Of a stretch of 33,000 nt of DNA, positions 7,413 through 17,163 are shown one piece after another; the first letter of the stretch is position 1; each line of letters starts with the position of its first letter. The stretch covers positions 1 through 33,000 of the forward strand of contig JAGXRS010000296.1 in assembly GCA_018335615.1 (NCBI GenBank), in the 5' to 3' direction. A program made the position numbers and the translations under genes. The notes beneath the pieces were generated by a model. The model saw nothing but the letters and a program-made list of their open reading frames with translations. It had not been told where the DNA came from and did not search any database. Source of the stretch: Hydrogenophaga sp. GTDB lineage: Bacteria > Pseudomonadota > Gammaproteobacteria > Burkholderiales > Burkholderiaceae_C.

Positions 7413-8033
7413 TCAGAGCGAGCCTTTGGTCGAAGGAATCATGTCGCCCATGCGGGGGTCGCGCTCCAGCGCCATGCGCAGCGCGCGGGCAAAGGCCTTG
7501 AACACGGTCTCGGCCTGGTGGTGGGCGTTCTCGCCGTGCAGGTTGTCGATGTGCAGGGTCACGCCGGCGTGGTTCACGAAGCCCTGGAAAAACTCGAACG
7601 CCAGCTGGGTGTCGAAGCCACCGACCATACCGCTCTTGAAGGGCACCCGCATGTGCAGGCCGGGGCGGCCCGAGAAATCAATCACCACGCGCGAGAGCGC
7701 TTCGTCCAGCGGCACGTAGGCATGGCCGTAACGGCGGATGCCTTTCTTGTCACCCACCGCCTTCGCGAAGGCTTGGCCAAGCGTGATGCCCACGTCTTCC
7801 ACCGTGTGGTGGCCGTCGATGTGCAGGTCGCCCTTGGCCTGGATGTCGAGATCGATCAGCCCGTGGCGGGCGATCTGGTCGAGCATGTGGTCGAAGAAAC
7901 CGATACCGGTGGACAGGCTGGCTGCACCCGAGCCGTCGAGGTTGACGCGCACAACGATCTGCGTTTCCGCGGTGTTGCGCTGCACCTCGGCGAGACGGTC
8001 GCTGGCGGAAGAAACGGGAGACATGGCGGTCAT
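7413..8033 (-). CDS. hisB: imidazoleglycerol-phosphate dehydratase HisB (monofunctional)
   Basis: Mn-dependent dehydratase that makes imidazole acetol phosphate. The 206-residue monofunctional form lacks the N-terminal phosphatase domain of enterobacterial HisB, so a separate histidinol-phosphatase must exist elsewhere. Metal-binding histidine motifs are clear: GFFDHMLDQIARHG, DGHHTVEDVG and the C-terminal AHHQAETVFKA. I chose the ATG at 8033 because it makes an ATGA overlap with the hisC stop; an ATG at 8024 is an alternative. Confidence 0.97.
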   Translation of the reverse strand: MTAMSPVSSASDRLAEVQRNTAETQIVVRVNLDGSGAASLSTGIGFFDHMLDQIARHGLIDLDIQAKGDLHIDGHHTVEDVGITLGQAFAKAVGDKKGIRRYGHAYVPLDEALSRVVIDFSGRPGLHMRVPFKSGMVGGFDTQLAFEFFQGFVNHAGVTLHIDNLHGENAHHQAETVFKAFARALRMALERDPRMGDMIPSTKGSL

Positions 8034-9148
8034 AGGGCGGCCCGAAGGGCGCTGATCAGTTGGATGTTCTCGGCGGGGGTTCCCACCGTGAGACGCAGGC
8101 AATGGCCCAGCAGTGGGTGCATTTTAGAAACATTCTTCACGAGAACGCCGCGCGCCTTCAGGCCGTCGAAGCAGCGCTGGGCGTCGGGCACGCGCACCAG
8201 CACCATGTTGGCCTCACTGGGGAAGGGCGTGACGCCGGGCATGCGCCCGAGCGCATCGATCAGGATGCTGCGCTGCTCGCCAATCTGTGCCGCCTGTTGC
8301 GCAAACACATCGGCATGCTCGAGCGCGAACAGGGCGCATTCGGCGTTGAGCACGCTCACGTTGTAGGGCGGGCGCAGCTTGTCCACCTCGTTGAGCAGCG
8401 CCTGTGCGCCGAGCATGTAGCCCAGGCGCACACCGGCCAGGCCGAACTTGGAGAGCGTGCGCATCAGCAGCACATGCGCGTTGGCGGCCGGATCGGCACG
8501 CATCTCATCGAGCCAGCTGCGGCTGGAAAAGGGCTGGTAGGCCTCGTCCATCACCACCAGGCCGCCGTAGGTGGCCGCCTCGGCGATGAGCCGGCGGATC
8601 ACGGCCGCGTCCCACAGGTTGGCGGTGGGGTTGTTGGGGTAGGCCAGGTAGGTGATGGCCGGGCGGTGCTCGCGCATCGCGGCCAGCATGGCGGACTCGT
8701 CCAGCTCGAAATCGGCCGTGAGCGGTACGCCGTGGAAGGCCAGGCCCTGCAGCTGGGCGCTCATCGCGTACATGACGAAGCCGGGCAGCGGCGCCAGGAT
8801 GCTGGCGCCGGGCACATCACAGGCCATGGCCAGCAGCGAAATCAGCTCGTCCGACCCATTGCCGAGCATCAGTGCGCAGCCGGCGGGCAGGTCCACGTAG
8901 CGGGCCAGCGCGCCTTTCAGCTCTTCGATACGTGACCCGGGGTAGCGGTTGATGGCCACGGCCCCCAGGCGCACCCCCAGTGCCGCCTGCAGCTCGGACG
9001 GCAGCGTATAAGGGTTCTCCATCGCGTCCAGCTTGACCATGCCGGCCGAATCCTGGATGGCATAGGCGTGCATGGACTGGATGTCCTGGCGGATGAAACG
9101 CAGGCCGGGGATGGCGCCGGTCACGGGCATTGCGGTGGTGTCGTTCAT
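8030..9148 (-). CDS. hisC: histidinol-phosphate aminotransferase HisC
   Basis: PLP-dependent fold-type I aminotransferase that transfers the amino group from glutamate to imidazole acetol phosphate. The 372-residue product has the substrate-binding opening KLDAMENPY, the PNNPTANLW loop, Asp201/Tyr204 (VVMDEAYQPF) around the cofactor ring, and the Schiff-base lysine Lys234 in RTLSKFGLAG. It overlaps hisD upstream and hisB downstream by ATGA junctions. Confidence 0.97.
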   Translation of the reverse strand: MNDTTAMPVTGAIPGLRFIRQDIQSMHAYAIQDSAGMVKLDAMENPYTLPSELQAALGVRLGAVAINRYPGSRIEELKGALARYVDLPAGCALMLGNGSDELISLLAMACDVPGASILAPLPGFVMYAMSAQLQGLAFHGVPLTADFELDESAMLAAMREHRPAITYLAYPNNPTANLWDAAVIRRLIAEAATYGGLVVMDEAYQPFSSRSWLDEMRADPAANAHVLLMRTLSKFGLAGVRLGYMLGAQALLNEVDKLRPPYNVSVLNAECALFALEHADVFAQQAAQIGEQRSILIDALGRMPGVTPFPSEANMVLVRVPDAQRCFDGLKARGVLVKNVSKMHPLLGHCLRLTVGTPAENIQLISALRAAL

Positions 9149-10488
9149 GGGGCGGTGCGCATCGGTGGTACGTCGTTCAGTCGCAGTTCGGCGGCGCGGG
9201 CGTGGGCCTGCAGGCCTTCGCCATAGGCCAGTTCGGCGGCAATGGTGCCCAGCGTCTGGGCGCCGGCGGCGCTGACCTCGATCAGGCTGCTGCGCTTCTG
9301 GAAGTCGTACACACCCAGCGGCGACGAAAAGCGCGCGGTGCCGCTGGTGGGCAGCACATGGTTGGGGCCGGCACAGTAGTCACCCAGGCTTTCACTGGTG
9401 TAGGCACCGAGGAAGATGGCGCCCGCGTGGCGCAGCAGCGGTTCCCAGCGGTGCGGGTCCTGGCTGCTCACCTCCAGGTGTTCGGGTGCGATGCGGTTGC
9501 TGATGGCACAGGCCTCTTCCATGTCGCGCGTGAGGATGAGCGCGCCCCGGTCGTTCAGGCTTCTGGCGATGATGGCCGCGCGCGGCATGGTGGGCAGCAG
9601 ACGGTCGATGGCTCGCTGCACTTGCTCGACATAGGCTGCGTCCGGACACAGCAGGATGCTCTGAGCCAGTTCGTCGTGCTCGGCCTGGCTGAACAGGTCC
9701 ATCGCCACCCAGTCGGCCGGCGTCGTGCCGTCGGCGAGCACGAGAATTTCACTCGGGCCGGCGATCATGTCGATGCCCACGGCACCGAAGACGCGCTTTT
9801 TGGCGCTGGCCACATAGGCATTGCCGGGGCCGGTGATCTTGTCCACTTTGGGCACGGTGGCCGTGCCATAGGCCAGCGCGGCCACGGCCTGTGCACCACC
9901 GATGGTGAAGGCCCGGCTGACGCCGGCCACATAGGCCGCCGCCAGCACCAGCGGATTTTTTTCGCCACGCGGGGTGGGCACCACCATGATGATCTCGGCC
10001 ACGCCGGCCACATGGGCCGGGATGGCGTTCATCAGCACGCTGGACGGGTAGGCGGCCTTCCCTCCGGGCACGTAAATGCCCACACGGTCCAGCGGCGTGA
10101 CCTTCTGGCCGAGCAAGGTCCCGTCTTCGTCGCGGTAGCTCCAACTCTCGCCGCCGGCTTTCTTTTGCGCTTCGTGGTAGCTGCGCACGCGACGCGCGGC
10201 GGCCTCCAGCGCATCGCGCTGGCTGGGGGGGAGCCCGTCGAAGGCTTTTTTCAGTTCGGCCTGGGTGAGTTCCAGCGCGTTCAGGCTCTCGACGCTCAGG
10301 CCGTCGAAGCGCGCGGTGTAGTCCAGCACCGCTGCATCGCCACGGGCCTGCACGTCGGCCAGGATGTCGGCCACGCGCTGCTCGATGGCACCGTCGGTCT
10401 CGCTGGACCAGTGCAGACGGGCCGCGAATGCGGCCTCAAAGTCGGGACTGGCGGTGGACAGGCGGGCAGGCGTGGCGGTCAGGCTCAT
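9145..10488 (-). CDS. hisD: histidinol dehydrogenase HisD
   Basis: Zn-dependent NAD enzyme for the last two oxidations, from histidinol to histidine. The 447-residue product shows the zinc ligands expected by comparison with the E. coli enzyme: Gln268 and His271 (SQAEHDE), Asp370 (SLGDYCAGP) and His429 (GLQAHARAA). The catalytic pair Glu336-His337 lies in RIAPEHLEV. The signature GIDMIAGPSEILVLAD is intact. It begins in a 4-base overlap with hisG. Confidence 0.98.
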   Translation of the reverse strand: MSLTATPARLSTASPDFEAAFAARLHWSSETDGAIEQRVADILADVQARGDAAVLDYTARFDGLSVESLNALELTQAELKKAFDGLPPSQRDALEAAARRVRSYHEAQKKAGGESWSYRDEDGTLLGQKVTPLDRVGIYVPGGKAAYPSSVLMNAIPAHVAGVAEIIMVVPTPRGEKNPLVLAAAYVAGVSRAFTIGGAQAVAALAYGTATVPKVDKITGPGNAYVASAKKRVFGAVGIDMIAGPSEILVLADGTTPADWVAMDLFSQAEHDELAQSILLCPDAAYVEQVQRAIDRLLPTMPRAAIIARSLNDRGALILTRDMEEACAISNRIAPEHLEVSSQDPHRWEPLLRHAGAIFLGAYTSESLGDYCAGPNHVLPTSGTARFSSPLGVYDFQKRSSLIEVSAAGAQTLGTIAAELAYGEGLQAHARAAELRLNDVPPMRTAP

Positions 10489-11138
10489 GGCGTGGGGGCG
10501 GTGTTGGCGATGGCTTGGGAGAAGGCGTCGATGATGGGCCGGATGGCGGCCTGCTTGAGCTTGAGTGCGGCCTGGTTCACCACCAACCGCGAGCTGATGT
10601 CCATGATGCGCTCCACCTCGACCAGGTGGTTGGCCTTGAGCGTGTTGCCCGTGGACACCAGATCGACAATGGCGTCGGCCAGCCCGGTGAGCGGGGCCAG
10701 CTCCATGCTGCCGTAGAGCTTGATCAGGTCCACATGCACGCCCTTGCTGGCGAAGAATTCCCGGGCGATGGTGGTGTACTTGGTCGCCACCTTCAGGCGC
10801 GAACCCTGGCGCACGGCCGAGGCGTAGTCAAAATCGGCCCGCACGGCCACGCTCATGCGGCAGGCGGCAATTTTCAGGTCCAGCGGCTGGTACAAGCCCT
10901 GGCCACCGTGCTCGATCAGCGTGTCCTTGCCGGTCACACCGATGTCGGCGCCGCCGTATTCCACGTAGGTGGGCACGTCGGTGGCGCGCACCAGCACCAC
11001 ACGCACGCCGGGCTGGTTGGTCGCCAGAATGAGCTTGCGCGAGGTGTCCGGGTTTTCCAGCACCTCAATGCCGGCAGCGCTGAGCAACGGCAAGGTCTCG
11101 TCGAAGATGCGGCCTTTGGAAAGGGCGAGGGTAATCAA
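10485..11138 (-). CDS. hisG: ATP phosphoribosyltransferase, short form HisG
   Basis: First committed step of histidine synthesis: joins ATP and PRPP. The proposed 217-residue product is a short-form HisG, lacking the C-terminal ACT-like regulatory domain of long HisG. Short forms are known to need the HisRS-like subunit HisZ, which is not in this window. I set the start at a TTG (11136-11138) giving MITLALSKGRIFDETLPLL, with GGAG seven bases before it; no in-frame ATG lies near. The PRPP loop region DLVSTGNTLKANHL is present. The C-terminus overlaps hisD by four bases. Confidence 0.95.
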   Translation of the reverse strand: MITLALSKGRIFDETLPLLSAAGIEVLENPDTSRKLILATNQPGVRVVLVRATDVPTYVEYGGADIGVTGKDTLIEHGGQGLYQPLDLKIAACRMSVAVRADFDYASAVRQGSRLKVATKYTTIAREFFASKGVHVDLIKLYGSMELAPLTGLADAIVDLVSTGNTLKANHLVEVERIMDISSRLVVNQAALKLKQAAIRPIIDAFSQAIANTAPTP

Positions 11139-11210
11139 GACGTCACTCCAATGGCGGTGTACCCGCAAACCGGAAACGCCACGGGACTGGGGTTGCCAGG
11201 CCGCAGGTGT

Positions 11211-11247
11211 TGCCCCCTTGAGGGGGTCGCGCGAAGCGCGGCGGGGG
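11211..11247. repeat. GC-rich double hairpin between murA and hisG
   Basis: Two adjacent inverted repeats fill the intergenic gap: CCCCCT-TG-AGGGGG (11213-11226) and CGCGC-GAA-GCGCG (11228-11240), followed by a G-run. From memory this resembles a dispersed intergenic motif of Comamonadaceae genomes (C-run, G-run, GCGC stem, G-run). It has no U-tract on either strand, so it does not look like a classical terminator. It ends four bases before the murA stop codon. Confidence 0.6.
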
Positions 11248-11250
11248 TGT

Positions 11251-12531
<1,281 letters not shown>

Positions 12532-12566
12532 GAAAACGTCTTTTCAGTTGAGGGCCACGCAGGGGC

Positions 12567-12803
12567 TCATTTGCCGCCCCACTCGGAGGGCGTGTAGGTC
12601 TTCATTGACAGGGCGTGAACCTCGTCTTTCTGAATGCGGTCACCCAGCGTGTCATAGACCCGCTTGTGGCGCGCGAGGGTGCGCAGGCCCTCGAACTCGG
12701 ACGAAACCACCAAGGCGGCCCAGTGGCGGCCATCGCCCGAGACCTCCAGGTGTTCGCAAGTCAGACCGGCGGCGATGATGGCTTGGAGTTGGTCAGCAGT
12801 CAT
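12567..12803 (-). CDS. BolA/IbaG-family protein
   Basis: A 78-residue BolA-like protein. Proteins of this group partner with monothiol glutaredoxins in iron-sulfur handling and were named after morphogenesis and acid-response roles. The sequence has the alpha-beta BolA layout: ADQLQAIIAAGL, then CEHLEVSGDGRHWAALVVSS, FEGLRTLARHKRVYDTLGD and a C-terminal DEVHALSMKTYTP. The ATG at 12803 marks where family similarity begins; a much longer open frame upstream overlaps the ABC genes and is a shadow. Its place before murA favours the IbaG (YrbA) branch. Confidence 0.93.
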   Translation of the reverse strand: MTADQLQAIIAAGLTCEHLEVSGDGRHWAALVVSSEFEGLRTLARHKRVYDTLGDRIQKDEVHALSMKTYTPSEWGGK

Positions 12804-12871
12804 AAGCAGTTCAAATGGATGAGTGGGGTACCGTCGACAGGCATCGGCCATCGGCGGGTGAGGCCAAGGCA

Positions 12872-13627
12872 TCATCCCCGGATCTTGTAGCCAATACGCA
12901 ACAGGTGCAACGCCAGGGCGCTCACGACCGCGAGCGCGCTGCCCACGATGGCGAAGCTGAGCCAGGGTGACACATCGCTGACCCCGAAAAAGCCGTAGCG
13001 GAAACCGTCGATCATGTAGAAGAACGGGTTGAGGTGGCTGACCTGCTGCCAGAACCCCGGCAGCGAATGGATGGAGTAGAACACGCCCGAGAGGAAGGTC
13101 ATGGGCATGATGATGAAGTTCTGAAACGCGGCCATCTGGTCGAATTTTTCCGCCCACAGACCGGCAATCAGCCCCAGTGCGCCCAGCAGCGAGGCGCCCA
13201 TGAAGCCGAACACCAGAATCCACAACGGCGCCACGAAGGGCGGCTGGGCGAACCACCAGGTGGCGATCATGACGCCAGCCCCCACTGCCAGGCCGCGCAC
13301 CACCGAGGAACCCACATAGGCGACGAACCAGGCACGGTGCGACAAGGGCGTGAGCAGCAGAAACACCACGTTGCCCATGACCTTGCTCTGGATCAGCGAC
13401 GACGAGCTGTTGGCAAACGCGTTCTGCAGCACGCTCATCATCACCAGCCCGGGCAGCAGGAAGGCGGTGTAGCTCACCGAGTCGTAGACCTGCACGCGGT
13501 CCTCCAGCACGTGGCCGAAGATCATCAGGTACAGGATGGCCGTGATGACCGGCGCCGCCACGGTCTGGAAGCCGACCTTCCAGAAACGCAGCACCTCTTT
13601 GTAAAACAGCGCTTGCCAGCCGGTCAT
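12872..13627 (-). CDS. ABC-2 type transporter permease (YadH-like)
   Basis: Membrane subunit of a two-gene ABC exporter. The 251-residue product shows about six hydrophobic segments. The central SGVFYSIHSLPGFWQQVSHLNPFFYMIDGFRYGFFG is divided between the ABC-2 signature and the YadH/NodJ-like C-terminus. It starts in an ATGA overlap with the ATPase gene, so they form one unit. Substrate unknown; YadGH-type pumps are generally uncharacterised. Confidence 0.93.
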   Translation of the reverse strand: MTGWQALFYKEVLRFWKVGFQTVAAPVITAILYLMIFGHVLEDRVQVYDSVSYTAFLLPGLVMMSVLQNAFANSSSSLIQSKVMGNVVFLLLTPLSHRAWFVAYVGSSVVRGLAVGAGVMIATWWFAQPPFVAPLWILVFGFMGASLLGALGLIAGLWAEKFDQMAAFQNFIIMPMTFLSGVFYSIHSLPGFWQQVSHLNPFFYMIDGFRYGFFGVSDVSPWLSFAIVGSALAVVSALALHLLRIGYKIRG

Positions 13628-14577
13628 GCGGCCACCCCCGACATGGCCACCGGCGCCTTGACCGGCCCAGACGACTTGCCTTCCATGAGGTCGATGAACA
13701 CGTCCTCCAGATCGGGCTTGCGGATCTCGATGTCGTGCACCGCCAGCCCAGATTCGCGCACCCGTGCCAACAACCGTTCCACATCAAGCGCGTCGTGCGC
13801 GGGCAGCTGCACCACCCGTCCTGTCACGCGCGCCACGGCAGCGAGGTCGGCTGGCAGCACACCGTCGGTCTTGAAGCGCAGCACATTGGACGACGCACGG
13901 CGCAGCAGTTCGGAGGTGGACTCCAGCGCCACCACCTCACCCTGCTTGAGCATGGCCAGCCGTCCACAGAGGGCTTCGGCTTCTTCCAGGTAGTGGGTCG
14001 TCAGCAGCACCGTGCAGCCCAGGCGCTTGTTCAGGTCGGACACGAACTGCCAGAGCGTCTGGCGCAACTCCACGTCCACGCCGGCGGTGGGCTCGTCCAG
14101 CACGATCACCGGCGGCTTGTGCACCAGGGCTTGGGCGATCAGCACCCGGCGCTTCATGCCACCCGAGAGCTGTCGCATGTTGGCGCTGGCCTTGTCCGCC
14201 AGACCCAGCCCCTCGAGCAACTCATCGATCCAGGCCTGGTTGTGGCGGATGCCGAAATAGCCGGACTGGAAGCGCAACGCCTCCTGAACGCTGAAGAAAG
14301 GGTCGAAGACCAGTTCCTGGGGAACGACGCCCAGCTGGCGCCGCGCCGCCTGGTAGTCGGTCTGCACATCCTTGCCCAGCACGCGCACATGGCCACTGCT
14401 GGCGCGCGTCAGCCCCGCCAGCACGCTGATCAGCGTCGTTTTACCTGCCCCGTTGGGACCCAACAGCCCGAAAAACTCGCCGGCCTCGATGTCGAAGGAC
14501 ACGCCCTTGAGCGCGTGCAACTCACCCCGTGCCGACGGATAGGTCTTGGAAACATTCTGGAACGAGACGGCGGGCAT
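13624..14577 (-). CDS. ABC transporter ATP-binding protein (YadG-like)
   Basis: ATPase subunit of the same exporter, 317 residues from the ATG at 14577; a TTG two codons earlier is the alternative. The nucleotide-binding domain has Walker A GPNGAGKTT (about residues 40-48), signature LSGGMKRR, Walker B VIVLDEPTAGVD and switch histidine TTHYLEE. A C-terminal extension of about 80 residues follows the core, as in DrrA/YadG-type ATPases. It lies past a terminator at the end of the mla operon, so it probably has its own promoter in 14584-14636. Confidence 0.94.
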   Translation of the reverse strand: MPAVSFQNVSKTYPSARGELHALKGVSFDIEAGEFFGLLGPNGAGKTTLISVLAGLTRASSGHVRVLGKDVQTDYQAARRQLGVVPQELVFDPFFSVQEALRFQSGYFGIRHNQAWIDELLEGLGLADKASANMRQLSGGMKRRVLIAQALVHKPPVIVLDEPTAGVDVELRQTLWQFVSDLNKRLGCTVLLTTHYLEEAEALCGRLAMLKQGEVVALESTSELLRRASSNVLRFKTDGVLPADLAAVARVTGRVVQLPAHDALDVERLLARVRESGLAVHDIEIRKPDLEDVFIDLMEGKSSGPVKAPVAMSGVAA

Positions 14578-14636
14578 GGACAAGAGCGGTGGGCGGTGAG
14601 ATCGCCAGCCGCTGGCGGGGCGGATCGCGAAGAGGG

Positions 14637-14658
14637 AAAACCCGCTATTTTAAGCGGG
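14637..14658 (-). terminator. intrinsic terminator after mlaB
   Basis: Read on the minus strand: stem CCCGCT, loop TAAAAT, stem AGCGGG, then TTTT (plus-strand A-run at 14637-14640). It lies 92 bases beyond the mlaB stop and 60 bases before the ABC ATPase start. The stem is only six pairs but GC-rich, with a proper U-tract, so it should end the mla transcript. Confidence 0.7.
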
Positions 14659-14749
14659 CACCCTGCACCTGCTGCAGCCGGGACTGCGCATGACCCCGCT
14701 CATCAGTCCTCATCCGCCGCCACCTCGACGGCACCAACCGATCGGTGGA

Positions 14750-15022
14750 TCAGTCGTGGAGCAGTTCGCCCACGCCATACAGCCCCACCAACGCCTTCAG
14801 GCGGTCAGGCCAGTTCTCCACGACGAGGCGTTTACCCTGCGACTGCAGTTCTCGTCGAAGGTCGAGCAAGACGGCGATGGCCGAGGAGTCGAACTGGGCC
14901 AAGGCGCCGGCATCGAGACGCACCGCCTCCTCCGGGCTTTGCGCCAGGGCGCGGATGAGTGTGTCCCGTGACTGCGCGGCGGTCGCCAGGGTCAGCTGCG
15001 ATGGCAAGGCGGCCGTGGCCAT
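14750..15022 (-). CDS. mlaB: STAS-domain protein MlaB
   Basis: Cytoplasmic STAS protein that binds MlaF and stabilises or regulates the Mla ABC transporter. The 90-residue product has the STAS layout, with FDSSAIAVLLDLRRELQ giving the conserved DSSAIALL-type segment that precedes the key helix and KRLVVENWPDRLKALVGLYGV at the C-terminus. Its ATG shares one base with the mlaC stop (TGATG). Divergent in sequence, so the call rests on domain plus position. Confidence 0.9.
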   Translation of the reverse strand: MATAALPSQLTLATAAQSRDTLIRALAQSPEEAVRLDAGALAQFDSSAIAVLLDLRRELQSQGKRLVVENWPDRLKALVGLYGVGELLHD

Positions 15023-15648
15023 CAGCTGGCCCGCGCGGTGTTGCTCTTGTTGCGCTGTGCCAGCGTGGCGATCAGGCCATCGATGCCTTTGGTGTTGATC
15101 TCCTGCGCAAACTGGGTCCGGTAGGTTTCCACCAACCAGACCCCCATCACGTTCAGGTCGTAAATCTTCCAGCCACCGTCGGCTTTTTCCAGGCGGTAAT
15201 CCAGCTGGATGGGCTCCCCACGTCCACGCACTTCGGAGCGCACCACCACCTCGGTGTCTTCCGGGCGCGAACGCATGGGGCGAAAGCTCAGGTTCTGGTC
15301 CTTCACCTCGCCCAGGGCTCCGGCGTAGGTACGCACCAACAGCGTCTTGAACTCGTCCTGCAACTGCTTCTGTTGCTCAGGCGTCGCCTGGCGCCAGTGG
15401 CGACCCACGGCGGACGCCGTCATGCGCGTGAAGTTCACACTGGGCATGATCTTGCTGTCGACCAGGGTGATGATGCGGTTCACGTCCCCCGCCTGAATGG
15501 CGGGGTCAGCCTTGACGGCCGCCATCACCTCACCCGAAATGCGCTTCACCAGCGCGTCGGGCGCTTCCTCGGCAGCGTGCGCTGGCAGCGCCAGAAACAG
15601 GGCGGTAGAAACCATCAGACCGCCGACCCAGGTGCGTCGCTTCATCAT
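15022..15648 (-). CDS. mlaC: periplasmic phospholipid shuttle MlaC
   Basis: Soluble lipid carrier between the outer-membrane MlaA complex and inner-membrane MlaFEDB. The 208-residue product has a Sec signal peptide (MMKRRTWVGG...FLALPAHA, cleavage expected before AEE) and a Tol-Tol_Ttg2 domain: VDSKIMPSVNFTRMTASAVG, LLVRTYAGAL, DGGWKIYDLNVMGVWLVETYR. A GGAAAGG-type ribosome site stands before the tandem ATGs at 15648/15645. The 101-base gap to mlaA contains no clear terminator; a weak GGGGT-AAA-ACCCC hairpin is at 15662-15674. Confidence 0.95.
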   Translation of the reverse strand: MMKRRTWVGGLMVSTALFLALPAHAAEEAPDALVKRISGEVMAAVKADPAIQAGDVNRIITLVDSKIMPSVNFTRMTASAVGRHWRQATPEQQKQLQDEFKTLLVRTYAGALGEVKDQNLSFRPMRSRPEDTEVVVRSEVRGRGEPIQLDYRLEKADGGWKIYDLNVMGVWLVETYRTQFAQEINTKGIDGLIATLAQRNKSNTARAS

Positions 15649-15749
15649 TTGTTACCTTTCCGGGGTAAAACCCCTCACATCGGTGGGCACGCCACGGTGC
15701 ATCTGCTCTTTGGAGAGCGCGTGGATCGCGGGGTTCCGACCCGGGCGCC

Positions 15750-16493
15750 TCAATTGCTGGATTCTGTGTCGTCCCGACCATCCTTGAGCCCGATACCGAG
15801 GTCGATCAGGGCCTCGATCTGGCTCTCGCGGCGCCGCAGGTACACGTCGCGCGTGAAGCTGTAAGGATCCAGCGCGGCGCCCTCGAGCATGGAAGAGGCA
15901 CGCAGCAGATTGGCCCGGGTTTCCACCGCGCGCAAGGTGATCAGCGAATTGCGCAGCGACACATCGCCGATACCCTGGATCAAATCACCCCGCGATTCGA
16001 TACTGAAACCGGCAGCATCGCGGAACGACGAGGGCCCGAAGATGGGCAACACCAGGTAGGGGCCTGACGGAACGCCCCAGCGCCCGAGGGTCTGTCCGAA
16101 GTCCAGCCGCGTGCGCTCCAGCCCCATTTCCGAGGCCACGTCCAGCAGACCGCCCAAGCCGAACACGGTGTTGATGTTCACCCGCATGAAGTTCTCGGTG
16201 GCTTCACGGGGGCGCAACTGCAAGGTGGCGTTGATGAAGGACCAGAAGTCCCGCACGTTCTCGAAAAAATTGTGCACCCCCGTGCGGACCAGGTCGGGGG
16301 TGACATCGCGGTACACCGTCGCCACCGGGCGCAGCACCATGTCATCCACCGCGGTGTTGAATTGCGACACGTTGCGGTTGAAAGGCTCCAGCGGATCCTG
16401 GGGGTTGGCGTTGGGCCCGCTGGCGCAGCCCGTCAGAACGGCGAACCCGCCCGCCATCAACGCCCACCGAAGGGCCCCTGCTCGCTTTGCCAT
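15750..16493 (-). CDS. mlaA: outer-membrane lipoprotein MlaA (VacJ)
   Basis: Outer-membrane component that removes surface-exposed phospholipids and hands them to MlaC. The 247-residue product has a lipoprotein signal with lipobox VLTGC (Cys23). It continues DPLEPFNRNVSQFNTAVDD, the standard VacJ opening, and contains GVPSGPYLVLPIFGPSSFRDAAG. The ATG at 16493 has AGGGAG upstream; the long open frame further upstream overlaps mlaD and is a shadow. In E. coli mlaA lies apart from mlaFEDCB; here it is inside the operon between mlaD and mlaC. Confidence 0.96.
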   Translation of the reverse strand: MAKRAGALRWALMAGGFAVLTGCASGPNANPQDPLEPFNRNVSQFNTAVDDMVLRPVATVYRDVTPDLVRTGVHNFFENVRDFWSFINATLQLRPREATENFMRVNINTVFGLGGLLDVASEMGLERTRLDFGQTLGRWGVPSGPYLVLPIFGPSSFRDAAGFSIESRGDLIQGIGDVSLRNSLITLRAVETRANLLRASSMLEGAALDPYSFTRDVYLRRRESQIEALIDLGIGLKDGRDDTESSN

Positions 16494-16572
16494 GCCGATC
16501 TCCCTCGGTCGTATCACATGAACCGCTGAACTGCGGTTGACTTCGGCCCTGGATGATGCCCTGTGTGCCATC

Positions 16573-17070
16573 TCAGTCTGCGGTCGCAGCGCCTGCACCG
16601 CCTGATCCCTGCCCGGCGTCAGCGGCCCGGTTGAACAGGAACTGGCCAATGAGATTTTCCAGCACGACAGCCGACTGCGTCTGCGTGACCAGATCGCCGT
16701 CCGCGAGGTTGCGCTCATCGCCGCCCGGCTCAATGCCGATGTATTGCTCGCCCAGCAAGCCACTGGTGAGGATCTTCATGGAACTGTCCTTGGGGAAAGC
16801 GTAACGGGACTCCAGCGCGAGTTGCACATTGGCCTGGAAAGTTGTGTCATCAAATGTGATCGACTCGATGCGCCCCACGACCACACCGGCGCTGCGCACC
16901 GCTGCCTTGGGCTTGAGGCCGCCTGCGTTGTCGAAGCGCGCCGTGACGCGGTAGGTTTTCTCGAAGCTCAGACTCAGCAAGTTCGCCGACTGCAGCGCGA
17001 GAAACAGGATGGACACTGCGCCAATGAGCACGAACAGGCCCACCCAGACATCGATTTTGGAACGTTGCAT
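16573..17070 (-). CDS. mlaD: MCE-domain substrate-binding protein MlaD
   Basis: Inner-membrane-anchored MCE protein forming the hexameric periplasmic ring of the Mla transporter. The 165-residue product has one N-terminal membrane span (VWVGLFVLIGAVSILFLAL) and an MCE core: RVTARFDNAGGLKPKAAVRSAGVVVGRI, then SGLLGEQYIGIEPGGDE. A Gly/Ala-rich tail follows a short helix that would line the central pore. It starts 93 bases after mlaE; that gap holds several CCCGTTC/GAACGGG copies but no clear regulatory element. Confidence 0.96.
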   Translation of the reverse strand: MQRSKIDVWVGLFVLIGAVSILFLALQSANLLSLSFEKTYRVTARFDNAGGLKPKAAVRSAGVVVGRIESITFDDTTFQANVQLALESRYAFPKDSSMKILTSGLLGEQYIGIEPGGDERNLADGDLVTQTQSAVVLENLIGQFLFNRAADAGQGSGGAGAATAD

Positions 17071-17163
17071 ATCAGCCTCCGCCGCGCTGCATGAACAGCC
17101 GGCAACGCCCCGTTCGGGACGTATTGAATGAAAACAGAACGGGATGCGCCATTACCGCCCCGT

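Noticed and set aside
12804..13787. N-terminal extension of the BolA-like frame to 406 residues
   Set aside because: The extension overlaps the ABC genes in another frame and is Arg/Gly/Ala-rich; family similarity starts at the ATG at 12803.
14737..14746. Perfect palindrome ACCGATCGGT just beyond the mlaB stop
   Set aside because: Only 10 bases, downstream of a gene and without partner sites; likely chance.
17071..17163. Several CCCGTTC / GAACGGG copies between mlaE and mlaD
   Set aside because: Short, unevenly spaced and not forming one clear stem; no U-tract or promoter boxes.
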